The notes: a model not told the origin generated them from the sequence alone. A stretch of DNA of 64,000 nucleotides from Pedobacter westerhofensis (GCF_900182595.1 NZ_FXTN01000013.1:175107-239106); one strand, 5' to 3'. Positions 9,094-19,205 are shown, counted from the stretch's first letter. Numbers and translations are program-made.

Positions 9094-10038
9094 ATGTTCG
9101 TGAAAGAAGCATATGCCAGACAGCTTGACCATCTTAAGGAGATCAATGATCTTTTCGATAAGAACGTTGTGGATCCCGGCAGGACGGGAATCAAAATCTA
9201 CGACAGGAAAGATAATGCCTGTCGCAAACACTTAAAACCGAACAGGCGCGAGTTTTATCAGATCATATTTTTTGAAAAGGGTGACGGACAATTTACACTG
9301 GGTCTGGATACCTACCAGGTCAACGGGCCGAGTATAGCTTTTATTCACCCTAATGAGATCATTTCATGGGAGAATACCGGAAACGATTCTGCCGGACACA
9401 TCTGTTTATTTACCAGGCAATTTATTGAAGAACATCCCTTACTGAAGACGGTCACCGAGAAATATGGCCTGTTCGCCGATGTAACCAAAAGTATGATCCG
9501 GATCCGCGATGAGGATACGGGCGCACTTGCTGATCTTTTTATGAAAATGCACGAAGAAGAAGCTGCTTTCAGTGCGCGCTCCGGCGATGTTTTGCAGGCT
9601 TATATGCAACTCATCATGCTGACTTCGACCAAATATGCTCAGGATCTGGTGCCCATCCCTGCCAGCAGTGAATACCGCCATGTTCATGATTTCTTTCAGT
9701 CGCTGGAAAGGAGTTTTAGTAAGAATAACAACGGCCCGGTCAGGTTAAGAACCGCCCAGGAGTTTGCCGATGAGCTTGCTGTCCATCCGAACTATCTTAA
9801 CGCCCTTATCAAACGTTATACCGGTGAAAACCTCAGCACACATATCAAAAGACGTTTACTGGAGGAAAGCAAGGTACTGCTGATCCAGACGGACTGGACA
9901 CTGCAAAATATAGCGCTGGCCTTAGGGTTTACAGCACAGCCGGGCTTCAGCCAGTTTTTCAAAAAGAACCTGGGTGCCACGCCGGGTGATTACCGAAAAA
10001 ACTTTTCCGCGAATATCCACAGCATGGCCATACACTGA
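9094..10038 (+). CDS. AraC family transcriptional regulator
   Basis: A 314-residue regulator with an N-terminal cupin-like sensing part (QIIFFEKGDGQFTLG, residues 50-170) and a C-terminal double helix-turn-helix of about 100 residues. The latter contains AVHPNYLNALIKRYTG and the second-helix signature IALALGFTAQPGFSQFFKK. It lies next to the perfect inverted repeat at 8995 and upstream of a nitroreductase gene on the same strand, which it may control. The inducer is unknown. Confidence 0.88.
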   Translation: MFVKEAYARQLDHLKEINDLFDKNVVDPGRTGIKIYDRKDNACRKHLKPNRREFYQIIFFEKGDGQFTLGLDTYQVNGPSIAFIHPNEIISWENTGNDSAGHICLFTRQFIEEHPLLKTVTEKYGLFADVTKSMIRIRDEDTGALADLFMKMHEEEAAFSARSGDVLQAYMQLIMLTSTKYAQDLVPIPASSEYRHVHDFFQSLERSFSKNNNGPVRLRTAQEFADELAVHPNYLNALIKRYTGENLSTHIKRRLLEESKVLLIQTDWTLQNIALALGFTAQPGFSQFFKKNLGATPGDYRKNFSANIHSMAIH

Positions 10039-10135
10039 TTGGCGTCTTTGAAATTGATATAAAGACCTTTGATACAGCTATTTTCCCACACTGCGCTTCT
10101 TCTGAATTTTGTCGGACAAACATTTAATAAAATTT

Positions 10136-10768
10136 ATGTCACTCTTAGATAAATTAGAATGGCGCTACGCCACCAAAAAATTTGACAGTACAAAAAAGAT
10201 CCCTGCAGATCAGCTGAATCAGGTATTAGAAGCCATCCGGCTTGCCCCCAGCTCTTACGGACTACAGCAATTCCGTTTACTTGTAGTCAGCGATCATGCG
10301 ATTAGGGAAAAACTAGCCGCCGCTGCCTGGAACCAGCCTCAGCTGCTGGAAGCATCTCATGTACTGGTATTCGCTGCAGAGACTAAACTGGATACTGCAT
10401 TCGTGGACGCGAACATCGAACTGACCGCTAAGGTCCGTAACATCGGTACAGAAACCTTAGCTGGATGGAAAAACATGATCGGGGACGGGATCAAATTACG
10501 TTCAAATGGTGATGTTCTGGTTCACTGGGCACAAAAACAAGCTTATATCGGCCTTGGCATAGCGATCAGCGTCGCAGCAGAGCTGGGGCTGGATTCTTGT
10601 CCTATGGAGGGTTTCGATCCGGAAGAATTTGATCAGATTTTGGGGCTGAAAGAAAAAAACCTAACAGCTACCGTGATCTTACCGGTCGGTTACCGCTCTG
10701 AAGATGATGGTTATATTCAGCTGGCCAAAGTACGCCGACCTGCGGACGAATTCTTCATCGCGTATTAA
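10136..10768 (+). CDS. Nitroreductase family NAD(P)H-dependent flavoprotein
   Basis: A 210-residue FMN oxidoreductase. The ATG at 10136 gives the family-typical opening MSLLDKLEWRYATKKFD; an upstream TTG at 10109 in the same frame is less likely. The FMN-binding Arg-x-Ala-Pro-Ser motif (IRLAPSSYGLQ) is at about residue 40, and the C-terminal GYRSEDD motif matches NfsB-type enzymes. Relatives reduce nitro compounds and quinones with NAD(P)H. It fits the redox and detoxification theme of the neighbourhood. A hairpin follows it. Confidence 0.87.
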   Translation: MSLLDKLEWRYATKKFDSTKKIPADQLNQVLEAIRLAPSSYGLQQFRLLVVSDHAIREKLAAAAWNQPQLLEASHVLVFAAETKLDTAFVDANIELTAKVRNIGTETLAGWKNMIGDGIKLRSNGDVLVHWAQKQAYIGLGIAISVAAELGLDSCPMEGFDPEEFDQILGLKEKNLTATVILPVGYRSEDDGYIQLAKVRRPADEFFIAY

Positions 10769-10783
10769 TTTTTTGTATGAGGT

Positions 10784-10825
10784 GTCAATGCTATGATATC
10801 ATTGATGATGGATCGTAGCATTGAC
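10784..10825. terminator. Hairpin after the nitroreductase gene
   Basis: A 14-bp stem (GTCAATGCTATGAT with ATCGTAGCATTGAC, one G-U pair) around a 14-base loop, starting 16 bp after the nitroreductase stop. It is followed by a moderately T-rich stretch. It probably ends the transcript. Confidence 0.5.
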
Positions 10826-10860
10826 CCTTGTATTGATTTGTAAATTTTAATAGGATCCTA

Positions 10861-11196
10861 ATGGATAATAAAAATGAGCAAGCGGTAAAAGAAATCAAGG
10901 TGGCTATCATTTATTATGGCTCAGAGAAAGACCGCTTTAACAAAGAATATTTTGCAAATGACCATATCGCTTTGGTAAAACGTTCCTGGGAGTGCCACGG
11001 GCTGGGGTCGACCGTCACCCTTTTTCCTGAACGGGATGATCAGGGTACAAGAGCGATCGCAATATCTACGTTTAGAGATGAGGCCGCAGTGAGGTCTTGT
11101 TTCGATTCCCCGGAAGGAAAAGAGGTAATGGCTGATGTCATCAAATACACGGATATTATTCCCGTACACAGTGGGCTGACCGATCTTTTTCGCTGA
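10861..11196 (+). CDS. EthD-like small protein
   Basis: A 111-residue protein resembling the EthD/dimeric alpha-beta barrel group. A beta strand (VAIIYYG) is followed by a helix with the typical FNKEYFANDHIALVKR, and a second half reads FRDEAAVRSCFDSPEGKEVMADVIKYTD. Such proteins are small, cytoplasmic and dimeric, and sit near oxidative degradation genes; their exact reaction is mostly unknown. It lies downstream of the nitroreductase but beyond a hairpin, so it may have its own promoter. Confidence 0.65.
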   Translation: MDNKNEQAVKEIKVAIIYYGSEKDRFNKEYFANDHIALVKRSWECHGLGSTVTLFPERDDQGTRAIAISTFRDEAAVRSCFDSPEGKEVMADVIKYTDIIPVHSGLTDLFR

Positions 11197-11267
11197 TTTA
11201 TTTTTGTTTTGTGTGCTGAAAAGACTCCAGAATAATCCGGAACAACAACAAACCTCGGGCTACACGA

Positions 11268-12104
11268 TTAAACCTCCGGATGAAAATTTAGCCGCCTGTT
11301 GCCTCTTACCTCATTAGGTGTATAACCGAAATACTTTCTGAATGCAAATGTGAAATGTGATAAATTCTCAAATCCGGTTTCATAATACACTTCAACAGGC
11401 TTTCTGTTTTTCTCGGCCAGCTGATAATGTGCCAGCTCAAGCCTTTTTTGGGTCAGCCATTTTTGCGGGGTAGTCTTAAATACTTTTTTAAAATCCCGTT
11501 TAAAGGTAGTTAAGCTCCGACCGGTCAAATACCCGAATTTATCTATGGTCATGTTAAACATGTAATTTTTCTCCATGAATTCGGCAAGGTCGATCTTACC
11601 GGGTTCGGAAAAATCAGATAGAATGCTGTCAATATCCTTATTGATTGTATGGAGAACAGCGATGGCCTCTTCCACTTTCAAAGTAGCAATTTTTTCCGGG
11701 AGCTCAGTCTTCATATCCAGATAGGGCGTTAGTGCTGCAAAAAGGCTCTCCAGCAAGATATTGCTTTCCAGAGACACGATCTTGTGGCTGTGTGCCATTC
11801 CGCCCGACATCTGGTTCCGCGTATAAAATTCTTTGAGGCGGGAAGTTGTCAGCGTCATTACGATAGATTTGTACGGCCTCCCATCTTTAGGGTATTTGAC
11901 CAGCGTTGATAGTTGATGCCTCGGAAAAAGGAGCGTATCACCCGCACCAAAAATGTATGAACTATCAGATTGCACAACCTTCATCTCTCCGGAGATAATA
12001 CGTACCAGGGAGTGGTTCTCTAAGATGATTTCACCCCTGAAAGTTTCGTTTTCAAAGCAAGCCAAAACTATCTCAGCAAATGTATTCTGTTGGATCTCTG
12101 CCAT
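11268..12104 (-). CDS. AraC family transcriptional regulator
   Basis: A regulator of about 278 residues. The start at 12104 (MAEIQQNTFAEIV) is chosen by family length; an in-frame ATG eight codons further up (12128) is possible. The N-terminal half resembles an AraC_binding_2 or cupin sensor (GEMKVVQSDSSYIFGAGDTLLFP). The C-terminal half has the AraC double HTH (FGYLTGRSLTTFKRDFKKVF and TGFENLSHFTFAFRKYFGYTPNEVR). It converges on the EthD-like gene and lies downstream of the SDR at 12249, which is on the same strand. Confidence 0.87.
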   Translation of the reverse strand: MAEIQQNTFAEIVLACFENETFRGEIILENHSLVRIISGEMKVVQSDSSYIFGAGDTLLFPRHQLSTLVKYPKDGRPYKSIVMTLTTSRLKEFYTRNQMSGGMAHSHKIVSLESNILLESLFAALTPYLDMKTELPEKIATLKVEEAIAVLHTINKDIDSILSDFSEPGKIDLAEFMEKNYMFNMTIDKFGYLTGRSLTTFKRDFKKVFKTTPQKWLTQKRLELAHYQLAEKNRKPVEVYYETGFENLSHFTFAFRKYFGYTPNEVRGNRRLNFHPEV

Positions 12105-12248
12105 AGACTCAAATTTAAAAAAAATCATTTACAGAGATATGCTGAATACCTCTGTAAATGATTATTATCCAATATTAAACTCAACCATCTGTTATACAAC
12201 TAAATTAATTACGGCCTTTTAGACCCTATTGAGTTCTGTAGTATGTAA

Positions 12249-13283
12249 TTAGATTTTGAATGGGGTACCGGTTAGTTCTTCAGTCAGACGCCAAAGGTTT
12301 TCGGCCTCTCCCTGGTCAAGTGCATAAGAAGTTACCCCGGATAAGTGTACTGCATCATTCATCCTTTTACCAAATGAATCATGATTTTCATCATCCGCCG
12401 GGTCTTTCAAAGCAATCTCCGAATTTTCGCAGTACACACCTCCAAGATCAGCCAGTTGTGGGCTGGTAGCGCACCATACTGTGGTGGATGCTCCCTGAGC
12501 CAAAGTTTTCAAGCCTTTTGAGGCGTCATGTATCACCTTATTGTCGGCATCATAAACCCCCAGCTTTTGCAGTTCCTGGTTAGATAGATGTCTCTTGAGA
12601 TCTGTATCTGCAATAGCGCCCGGATGTAAAGAGTAGGATCGGACGCCGAAACCCTGTCCACGTTTGTCGAGCTCGACAGTGAATAAGATGTTTGCCGTTT
12701 TGGATTGCCCATAACCAAGTAAGGTCTCGAATTTGCGGTTTTGAAAATTGGGATCATCAAAGTTGAAGCGCGAATAATGATGACCCCAGGAGGACACATT
12801 TACAACCCTTGCCCCTTTTGCGCGAAGCAGCGAGGGCCAAAGTAGTGCTGTCAATTGAAAATGCCCTAAATGATTGGTGGACAGTTGCGACTCATAGCCA
12901 CGGCTGTCACGCTGTAACGGTACCCACATGATTCCCGCATTGTTGATGAGCAAATGCAACGGCTTATCCTCTTCCAGAAACTTACCGGCAAATGCTGAAA
13001 TAGAAGCAGGATCCATTAAATCCATCGGTTCGATTTGTACGTTGGCCAGTCCTGCGAGGTTTTCCTTCGCCTTGACAACATCTCTCGCAGGCACAATTAC
13101 TGAAGCTCCCGCCGACACAAATGCTTTTACTGTTTCCAATCCAATACCGGCATAGCCGCCGGTCACGATAGCATTTTTCCCTTTAAGGTCAATATCTTTT
13201 ATTACATCGGTTGCAGTACTTTGGGCGTTAAAACCTGAACCTATCGGTTGTTGGAGCGCTCCCTGATAATTATTCTCTTTCAT
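12249..13283 (-). CDS. SDR family oxidoreductase, long form
   Basis: A 344-residue short-chain dehydrogenase of the retinol-dehydrogenase-like group, longer than the classical 250. After a 35-residue N-terminal extension comes the cofactor motif TGGYAGIGLET. NNAGIMWVP and the catalytic YGQSKTAN follow at about residues 120 and 195. The C-terminal part is extended. The substrate is unknown. It is one of three SDR genes in a 12-kb stretch, together with other reductases. Confidence 0.87.
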   Translation of the reverse strand: MKENNYQGALQQPIGSGFNAQSTATDVIKDIDLKGKNAIVTGGYAGIGLETVKAFVSAGASVIVPARDVVKAKENLAGLANVQIEPMDLMDPASISAFAGKFLEEDKPLHLLINNAGIMWVPLQRDSRGYESQLSTNHLGHFQLTALLWPSLLRAKGARVVNVSSWGHHYSRFNFDDPNFQNRKFETLLGYGQSKTANILFTVELDKRGQGFGVRSYSLHPGAIADTDLKRHLSNQELQKLGVYDADNKVIHDASKGLKTLAQGASTTVWCATSPQLADLGGVYCENSEIALKDPADDENHDSFGKRMNDAVHLSGVTSYALDQGEAENLWRLTEELTGTPFKI

Positions 13284-13410
13284 TTTATAATAGTATTTGA
13301 ATAAATCAAAGTTAACCAGGCTTTACATACCAGCTTTTGTTTTAAAGGCCGTTTTTTATGTACTCAAAAGGCCACTTAATTAAAGAACAGGGATAATTAC
13401 CTGACACCTA

Positions 13411-14085
13411 CTAATATTCCTCAGTAGCAGCGATATCAACATTCCAGAACTTCCCAGTTTCAGTATTTTCTGTAATTGCTTTGTAGATCCCGTTTACTGA
13501 ATCTTCAATAGTAACAGGTGCCGTTTCTCCGCCCATTCTTGTTTGTACCCATCCAGGATGAAGAGGCGTAACCTTGATATTGTGAGCTGCAAGACGGTGA
13601 CTAAGCATAACAGCATAGACATTAAGCGCTGCTTTAGACATACGATAGGCTGGTGCAGAGGGGCCAACATTACGCAGTAAAGCCATCGCTGTAGAAAGGA
13701 ATACAATGTGCGAGCCATCAGTTAAATGAGGTATCATAGCCTCAGTGAATAAAACTGTTCCAATAGAGTTGGTGTCAAATGAAATTCTCATCAGCTCTGC
13801 TGTTGGTATTTCATCTCCAAGATCAACCCCAACACCGGCATTATTTACCAGATAATCCAATTTTACAGAATGTTTTTCGAGAGCTTCGGCAACCTCTCTT
13901 ATACTTGCCTCATTACTGATATCACCTTTTATGACCGTAAGTCTGGCATCGGTTAAACCTAAAATTTCACCTGATCTAGTTACTGCAAAAACCTCCATGC
14001 CTTCGACCAATAATTTTTTTGTCAATGCCAAACCAATTCCATTGCTTGCACCTGTAACCAATATTTTTTTACTGTTATTCATCAT
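13411..14085 (-). CDS. SDR family oxidoreductase
   Basis: A 224-residue short-chain dehydrogenase. The start is placed at the ATG at 14085 (MMNNSKKILVTG), because the 41 codons of open frame above it look non-coding and overlap the start of the divergent IclR gene. TGASNGIGLAL, NNAGVG and YRMSKAAL give cofactor and catalytic sites. The gene is divergent from the IclR-type regulator at 14200, with about 115 bp between them, so that regulator probably controls it. Confidence 0.87.
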   Translation of the reverse strand: MMNNSKKILVTGASNGIGLALTKKLLVEGMEVFAVTRSGEILGLTDARLTVIKGDISNEASIREVAEALEKHSVKLDYLVNNAGVGVDLGDEIPTAELMRISFDTNSIGTVLFTEAMIPHLTDGSHIVFLSTAMALLRNVGPSAPAYRMSKAALNVYAVMLSHRLAAHNIKVTPLHPGWVQTRMGGETAPVTIEDSVNGIYKAITENTETGKFWNVDIAATEEY

Positions 14086-14199
14086 GTTTTTTTTAATTAT
14101 TTGAAAAACCATTTGTTGTAACATCAAAAGTGATGTATTTTTGAACGAACCGAAAAAGTATATCCGGAAAATGTTAATTAATCCAACATCGTTGAACAA

Positions 14200-14889
14200 A
14201 TGATACAATCGCTAAAGAGAACCTTTGATATTCTGGAGTACATTGCCTCCAATGGTAATCTCGTGCGTGTAAATGACATCGCACAGGCACTGGGACTTCA
14301 GAAAACAACTGTTCATAACTTTCTGGTGAGCCTAAAGCAATTAGGTTATGTGGAACAGGATGAAGTAACGCCCCGGTACCGGATTACAGCGAAAATCAAT
14401 CAGCTCGATTTTTCAGGCATCCCCTATTATGACCTTCGAAATAAGCTGAAACCGGTTATAGAACGGTTAACATTGGAAAGCAACGAAACGTCCTTCCTGG
14501 CAATCCAAATGGGCAATTATTTCCGTTACGAGTGGAAGTGTGAACCTGCCAGGTCACTGCGGATCTCACTGGAGCTTGGTAAAGAATTTGAAATGAGGCA
14601 TACGGCGATTGGCAAAGTTTTTATGGCATATTCACCGCATCTTTCAAATACGGTATCTAAGGGCCTCAGTGAAAGTGAGATCATTGCTCAGAACAAGGAG
14701 ATGAAACAGATACTTGAGAGAGGTTATGCTTTAGATTTAGAAGAATATGAAAAAGAACTGCATTGTGTAGCAATCCCCTATTTCTACAAAAACAGAATTA
14801 TATCAGTTATCGGGCTGTCTGGCCCGGCCCATCGGTTTGGGGAAAAAGAAATGCAACATATGGTGCAGCTCTTCAAAACGATTATTTAG
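14200..14889 (+). CDS. IclR family transcriptional regulator
   Basis: A 229-residue regulator with an N-terminal winged helix-turn-helix (SLKRTFDILEYIASNG then VNDIAQALGLQKTTVHNFLVSL) and a C-terminal GAF-like effector domain. The latter ends in the family-typical VIGLSGPAHRF. IclR proteins commonly control aromatic or carbonyl metabolism genes. Here the gene sits between a divergent SDR and the alcohol dehydrogenase at 15095, both plausible targets. Confidence 0.88.
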   Translation: MIQSLKRTFDILEYIASNGNLVRVNDIAQALGLQKTTVHNFLVSLKQLGYVEQDEVTPRYRITAKINQLDFSGIPYYDLRNKLKPVIERLTLESNETSFLAIQMGNYFRYEWKCEPARSLRISLELGKEFEMRHTAIGKVFMAYSPHLSNTVSKGLSESEIIAQNKEMKQILERGYALDLEEYEKELHCVAIPYFYKNRIISVIGLSGPAHRFGEKEMQHMVQLFKTII

Positions 14890-15094
14890 ACCATACTGTG
14901 AAGATAAAGCAATGCTTCTGCTGATTTTGGTTCCCATGATGATGGAGTAAATCCTTAAACGGCTTCTGAGCAGCACACCGGGATGAAGCCAAAAAAGTAT
15001 TCTGCCAGTTTGTAAGGTACTTAATTGTAACATTAAGCTATCATTACAGAAAAACCAGTGACTGGCCAGTTCTTCTGTAATGATAATCTTTTGA

Positions 15095-16207
15095 TTATTT
15101 ACTGTATTCCCCAATAATTAAGACAGCTTTAATAGTTTTTCCTTTTTCAGAATCCTCAACAGCCTGATTGATATCTTCGAAAGCATATTGTCTGATAAGC
15201 TTATCAAATGGAAACTGTCCCCTTTGGTACATTTTGATAAGTTTGGGAATAAACTCTTCAGATACACTATCACCCTGATTAACGAACTTAATTTTGTATC
15301 CCTTGGTGAGGAACGCATTGGTTTGCAGTTCCAAAGGTTTTGTAGCTACTCCTATAACAGCCAGTTCTCCAACTGGGGCTAAACTTTGAAGGGTATTATT
15401 AATCACTTCATTTCTACCAGTAGTATCTACTCCATACTGAACTCCATTCGGTAAAATCTCACGGATACGCTGAGGTACATTTTCCCTGAGAGAATTGATC
15501 GTATGGGTTGCTCCTAATTCTTTTGAAAACTCCAGTCGTTCGTCATTAATATCTACTGCTATAATTGTGGTAGCAGACGAAGCATTAGCTGCCATTACCG
15601 CAGACAAGCCTACAGCTCCGGTTCCGGATATCACAATAGAACTACCTACTTTAATTTTAAGTGTATTTATAACTGCACCTGCCCCTGTTTGAATTCCGCA
15701 TCCCAGCGGGCCTAGTATTTCCAGCGCGGCATCTTTTGGAACAGAGATAACGTTGTTTTTGTGCGCAATTGAATAGGTTGCAAATGAAGACTGCGAGAAG
15801 AAATTGTCATTGATGGCCTTTCCATCGTGGTCATGGTGGTGATGCAGCCCCTCTGCTGTTGCACCCGAGAAATTCCTTTCAAAGAATGTGTAGCAATAGG
15901 CAGGATTCCCAGAACGGCAGATTTCGCACTCTCCGCAGAAACCATAAGTAAGAACCACATGATCGCCCACTTTGAGGTGATGTACATCCTGCCCAACTTT
16001 TTCAATAACTCCAGATCCCTCGTGACCAAGAATCACCGGGAAGTCAGGTGCACCCATCACAAAGTCCCGCGCAACCATATCGGTATGACAAATACCTGTT
16101 GCCACGATTCTTACTAATACCTCTTCTGTTCCAGGTTCTTCTAAGTTGACCTTTTCCAATTCAAATTTACTACCTTTTGACTTTACAACTGCTGCTGTTA
16201 TTTCCAT
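15095..16207 (-). CDS. Zn-dependent aryl-alcohol-type dehydrogenase
   Basis: A 370-residue medium-chain dehydrogenase. The catalytic zinc site is seen in GICHTDM and GHEGSG. The structural zinc lobe is complete, with four Cys in CGECEICRSGNPAYC. A His-rich loop (residues about 122-128) is followed by FFSQSSFATY, typical of benzyl/aryl-alcohol dehydrogenases. The Rossmann motif GTGAVG is followed by VDIND, which predicts NAD. It likely interconverts aromatic or allylic alcohols and aldehydes. An FMN reductase gene lies 75 bp upstream on the same strand, so they may form one operon. Confidence 0.9.
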   Translation of the reverse strand: MEITAAVVKSKGSKFELEKVNLEEPGTEEVLVRIVATGICHTDMVARDFVMGAPDFPVILGHEGSGVIEKVGQDVHHLKVGDHVVLTYGFCGECEICRSGNPAYCYTFFERNFSGATAEGLHHHHDHDGKAINDNFFSQSSFATYSIAHKNNVISVPKDAALEILGPLGCGIQTGAGAVINTLKIKVGSSIVISGTGAVGLSAVMAANASSATTIIAVDINDERLEFSKELGATHTINSLRENVPQRIREILPNGVQYGVDTTGRNEVINNTLQSLAPVGELAVIGVATKPLELQTNAFLTKGYKIKFVNQGDSVSEEFIPKLIKMYQRGQFPFDKLIRQYAFEDINQAVEDSEKGKTIKAVLIIGEYSK

Positions 16208-16282
16208 AATATTTATACTTTAATATTAATTTTTAATTGATTATTCTACTCTGGATCCGTCCATAGAGCAATTCACAGGCGA

Positions 16283-16840
16283 TTAACTTACATTTTTATT
16301 GAACCACGCGATATAAGCATCAACTGCTTTATGAAGAAATTCTTTTGTGCCCTCACTCTTTAACTCTCCATTTTCATCGAAGAGTTCGTTAGATTTGGCG
16401 ATATAAATTTCAGGTTGTTGCATAACCGGCACATTTAGAAAAACAAGGCTTTGCCGTAAGTGGTGATTAGCACCAAAGCCCGATAAATTACCTGGCGAGT
16501 TACTAATAACAGCCCCTGGCTTACTATCCCACACATTGTGTCCATATGGCCGTGAACCAACATCCAATGCATTTTTAAGTACTGCTGGGACAGACCTGTT
16601 ATATTCAGGTGTAATAAAAATCACTCCATCAACAGCTTGCACTTCTTTTCTGAAAGTAGTGTAAGTTACCGGCACCTGATTATCGTCATCAAAGTCCTGA
16701 TTGTAAATTGGCAGATCGTCTAGTGAGATGATCTTAAATTCAAATCCCTGGGGTGCCATGGCAATCAATGTGTTGCCGATTTTTTTTGAAAATGACTCTT
16801 TACGCAGGCTGCCTGCAAGTATTCCTATTATCTTATTCAT
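16283..16840 (-). CDS. NADPH-dependent FMN reductase family protein
   Basis: A 185-residue flavodoxin-like reductase. The FMN phosphate loop LAGSLRKESFSKK is at residues 9-21, and the family motif TPEYNRSVPAVLKNALD lies near residue 77. Relatives reduce quinones, azo compounds or chromate with NADPH. It is probably co-transcribed with the alcohol dehydrogenase downstream. Confidence 0.88.
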   Translation of the reverse strand: MNKIIGILAGSLRKESFSKKIGNTLIAMAPQGFEFKIISLDDLPIYNQDFDDDNQVPVTYTTFRKEVQAVDGVIFITPEYNRSVPAVLKNALDVGSRPYGHNVWDSKPGAVISNSPGNLSGFGANHHLRQSLVFLNVPVMQQPEIYIAKSNELFDENGELKSEGTKEFLHKAVDAYIAWFNKNVS

Positions 16841-16934
16841 AGTTAGTTATATATTGAAGTTATTTATACTTTATACGTAAGTGGTTTAATCTATAGTCAG
16901 AAAAGCTGTTCCTGCGCCTTTATCCTGACAGCTA

Positions 16935-17483
16935 TTACAAAGGCTCTTTTATACCGTGTCTGTTGTACTTGTTCTTAATCGCAGCTGTGTACCTTCCGCG
17001 CATTTCCTGTTCATTGTAAAATTTAATTATAGAAGCAGTTAATACATCATTCCGTACTGCTTCAAGATCATCTTTAAGGGTAATCAAATCTTGTTTGCAG
17101 TTGATCACTGCGGCAGACATTTCATCAGTCGCCGTAATGATACCTTCATTTAGTTCTACCGATGCGCACTTTCCCGACAATTTCATAGCTCTTTCCAAAA
17201 ACCAGAAATTCACATCTATACGATTCATCAGTTTTGTTTTTGACTTATAGATGAGCAGAAAGCAAGCTGCTAAAGCGAAAGCCAGCGAAACCATCGCTAT
17301 CCAGAATTCTGAGAAGATTGCGGTCAGGCCGCCAGCCACTGCCATAAAAAATAACCATCCACATGCCTTTTCAATATTTTCACTTACCCTGATATCAATC
17401 TCAAGGATTTTGTTCAACTCAATACAAAGCGCTGTAACTTCTGATTTTACCTCCTGCAATAAATATGAGTTCGTTTCTTTCAT
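16935..17483 (-). CDS. Small membrane protein, unknown function
   Basis: A protein of about 182 residues, taking the ATG at 17483 (MKETNSYLLQEV) as start; the frame is open to 17528. Two adjacent hydrophobic segments (about residues 42-60 and 63-79) form a helical hairpin in the membrane. They are flanked by cytoplasmic helices with coiled-coil character before and after. No family was recognised. It lies between the flavin reductase and the end of the efflux operon, on the same strand. Confidence 0.5.
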   Translation of the reverse strand: MKETNSYLLQEVKSEVTALCIELNKILEIDIRVSENIEKACGWLFFMAVAGGLTAIFSEFWIAMVSLAFALAACFLLIYKSKTKLMNRIDVNFWFLERAMKLSGKCASVELNEGIITATDEMSAAVINCKQDLITLKDDLEAVRNDVLTASIIKFYNEQEMRGRYTAAIKNKYNRHGIKEPL

Positions 17484-17600
17484 ACAAATCATAAAAAATG
17501 GACAACAGTTAATGACCCAATCAAACAAATCTATATCTTCGCCCAGTATTTGCTGTTGAACTATATTAAGATTTACCCTTAAAATATCTTAAGATATGCC

Positions 17601-19205
17601 TCATTTACTCAGCCAGGTAAACATCCTTTTATTCCAATGTAAAGCGGTTTTATTGATGGCAGGAATACAAATCACCAGTGTGATAATAATGGCAAGAACG
17701 ACAACCATAGTCATAAAAACTGCACGATACGTTAACAATTGTGTTTGCTGCGCAAGCGCGCCACCCAGCGCAGAACTGGCTAAAACCGCAGCCTCATTGG
17801 CAGCAAATCCTTTCGACTGATAAAGCTCCGCATACCGCGCCAGACTGGCCGAGGTTGCTAAATCATCAAGGCTAATCCCTGACAAAAAACTTTCCTTAAA
17901 ATGCTGGTTGAAATACAGCTGCAGGTTATAAAATCCCGAAAATGAGTTTAGCAACGCAATAAAACGGGTAAACGTAGCCATTACCAATCCTGTAGTACCT
18001 GTATTGGCAGGCGCAGATGAAAACACAAAAATCATCAGCGGTACAAAGAGCAAACCTGATGCAGCGCCCTGCAGAAAAACCGGAATAATTAAGTCATTAA
18101 AGGAAAGATCAGGTGTGAAAAGAAAATACATCCAAAGGTGATAGGTCAACATTACCCCAAATCCTGAAATTAGAAATAGCCTGGTTGAGTGTCTGTAACG
18201 CATCATCAGCTGTGTTGAAAATATCAGCAGCGCAACCAATCCAGTAAGATTGATCAGGCCAAGATCCATTACCTGAATTGTGCTCCACTTCAGTGTGGTC
18301 CCGGCATAACCATAAATGAGAGTGATGCTGTCTTTCATCCCGTAATAAATGCCGAGGAGGATCAATCCTGTCACAAAATTTCTTGATTTAAATACGTTCA
18401 GGTTTAACAGGGGCCTCTTAAGGAGCAACTGCCTGTGAAGCAATAAAACTGAACCTGCAACTGCGCTCAGAGCACTTGTTACAATGCGGGAATCCTGAAA
18501 CCAATAATACTTTGAACCATAAATCATCGTATAAGCGAGGGATATCGCCGCAATCGCCAAAAGTATAAAGCTTGTCCAGTCTATAAGATATAAAGGATAA
18601 CGCCTGAAACCCGCCTTAGGGTTCAGCATGAATAAAGTAATAAGCAGGCTAATGAGCTGGAAGGCGATTAAATAATAAAGGGTAACTTTCCAGTCATAGG
18701 TTAAAACCACTACCCCCGCAACCACCCCGATAATAACTGTATTACTCAATATTGTTCCATAAAAAACCGAGGATCCTACAAGCTGCATATGCTCAGTGTT
18801 TAATCTTGTAAAGATCAGCGTAAGTATACATGCCGCTATATTACCAACTAGCACTCCCTGCAGGAACCTGATGACAAAGAACAAATGAATATCGTTGCAC
18901 CAGACACTTAAGATGCTGAGCATTATGCCTGCAAGAATATTGAATAGCAGATAACTCCTCGTTTCAAAGTACCTGAGAAAGCGGAACTGAACCGGAAGAA
19001 TTGAAAGTATGCCTACATAGGTTAGCTGTATCGCAAAATAAATATCCTCGGGTTGGGCGCCGAACAGCCCCACGAGATAGGGCTGAGTAAGTGAAAACAG
19101 ACCGAACTGCACAAGTGATGAGAGCAGGACCAACCAGAGACCAATCCTTATTCCCCACTCCCAACCTGCAATCCAGGGTTTAAAATACTGAGGGCTATAG
19201 ATCAT
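17601..19205 (-). CDS. MFS drug efflux transporter, DHA2-like
   Basis: A 534-residue inner-membrane permease with about 14 hydrophobic segments, the usual number for DHA2/EmrB transporters. Its ATG overlaps the stop of the hlyD gene (ATGA), which suggests translational coupling. With the periplasmic adaptor and the TolC-like channel upstream it would form a tripartite pump across both membranes. No substrate can be read from the sequence. It is the last gene of the operon. Confidence 0.85.
   Translation of the reverse strand: MIYSPQYFKPWIAGWEWGIRIGLWLVLLSSLVQFGLFSLTQPYLVGLFGAQPEDIYFAIQLTYVGILSILPVQFRFLRYFETRSYLLFNILAGIMLSILSVWCNDIHLFFVIRFLQGVLVGNIAACILTLIFTRLNTEHMQLVGSSVFYGTILSNTVIIGVVAGVVVLTYDWKVTLYYLIAFQLISLLITLFMLNPKAGFRRYPLYLIDWTSFILLAIAAISLAYTMIYGSKYYWFQDSRIVTSALSAVAGSVLLLHRQLLLKRPLLNLNVFKSRNFVTGLILLGIYYGMKDSITLIYGYAGTTLKWSTIQVMDLGLINLTGLVALLIFSTQLMMRYRHSTRLFLISGFGVMLTYHLWMYFLFTPDLSFNDLIIPVFLQGAASGLLFVPLMIFVFSSAPANTGTTGLVMATFTRFIALLNSFSGFYNLQLYFNQHFKESFLSGISLDDLATSASLARYAELYQSKGFAANEAAVLASSALGGALAQQTQLLTYRAVFMTMVVVLAIIITLVICIPAINKTALHWNKRMFTWLSK

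Noticed and set aside
17578..17593. CTTAAA-ATAT-CTTAAG as another copy of the shared regulatory repeat
   Set aside because: The second half site does not match and it lies at the end of the MFS gene region, not between divergent genes.
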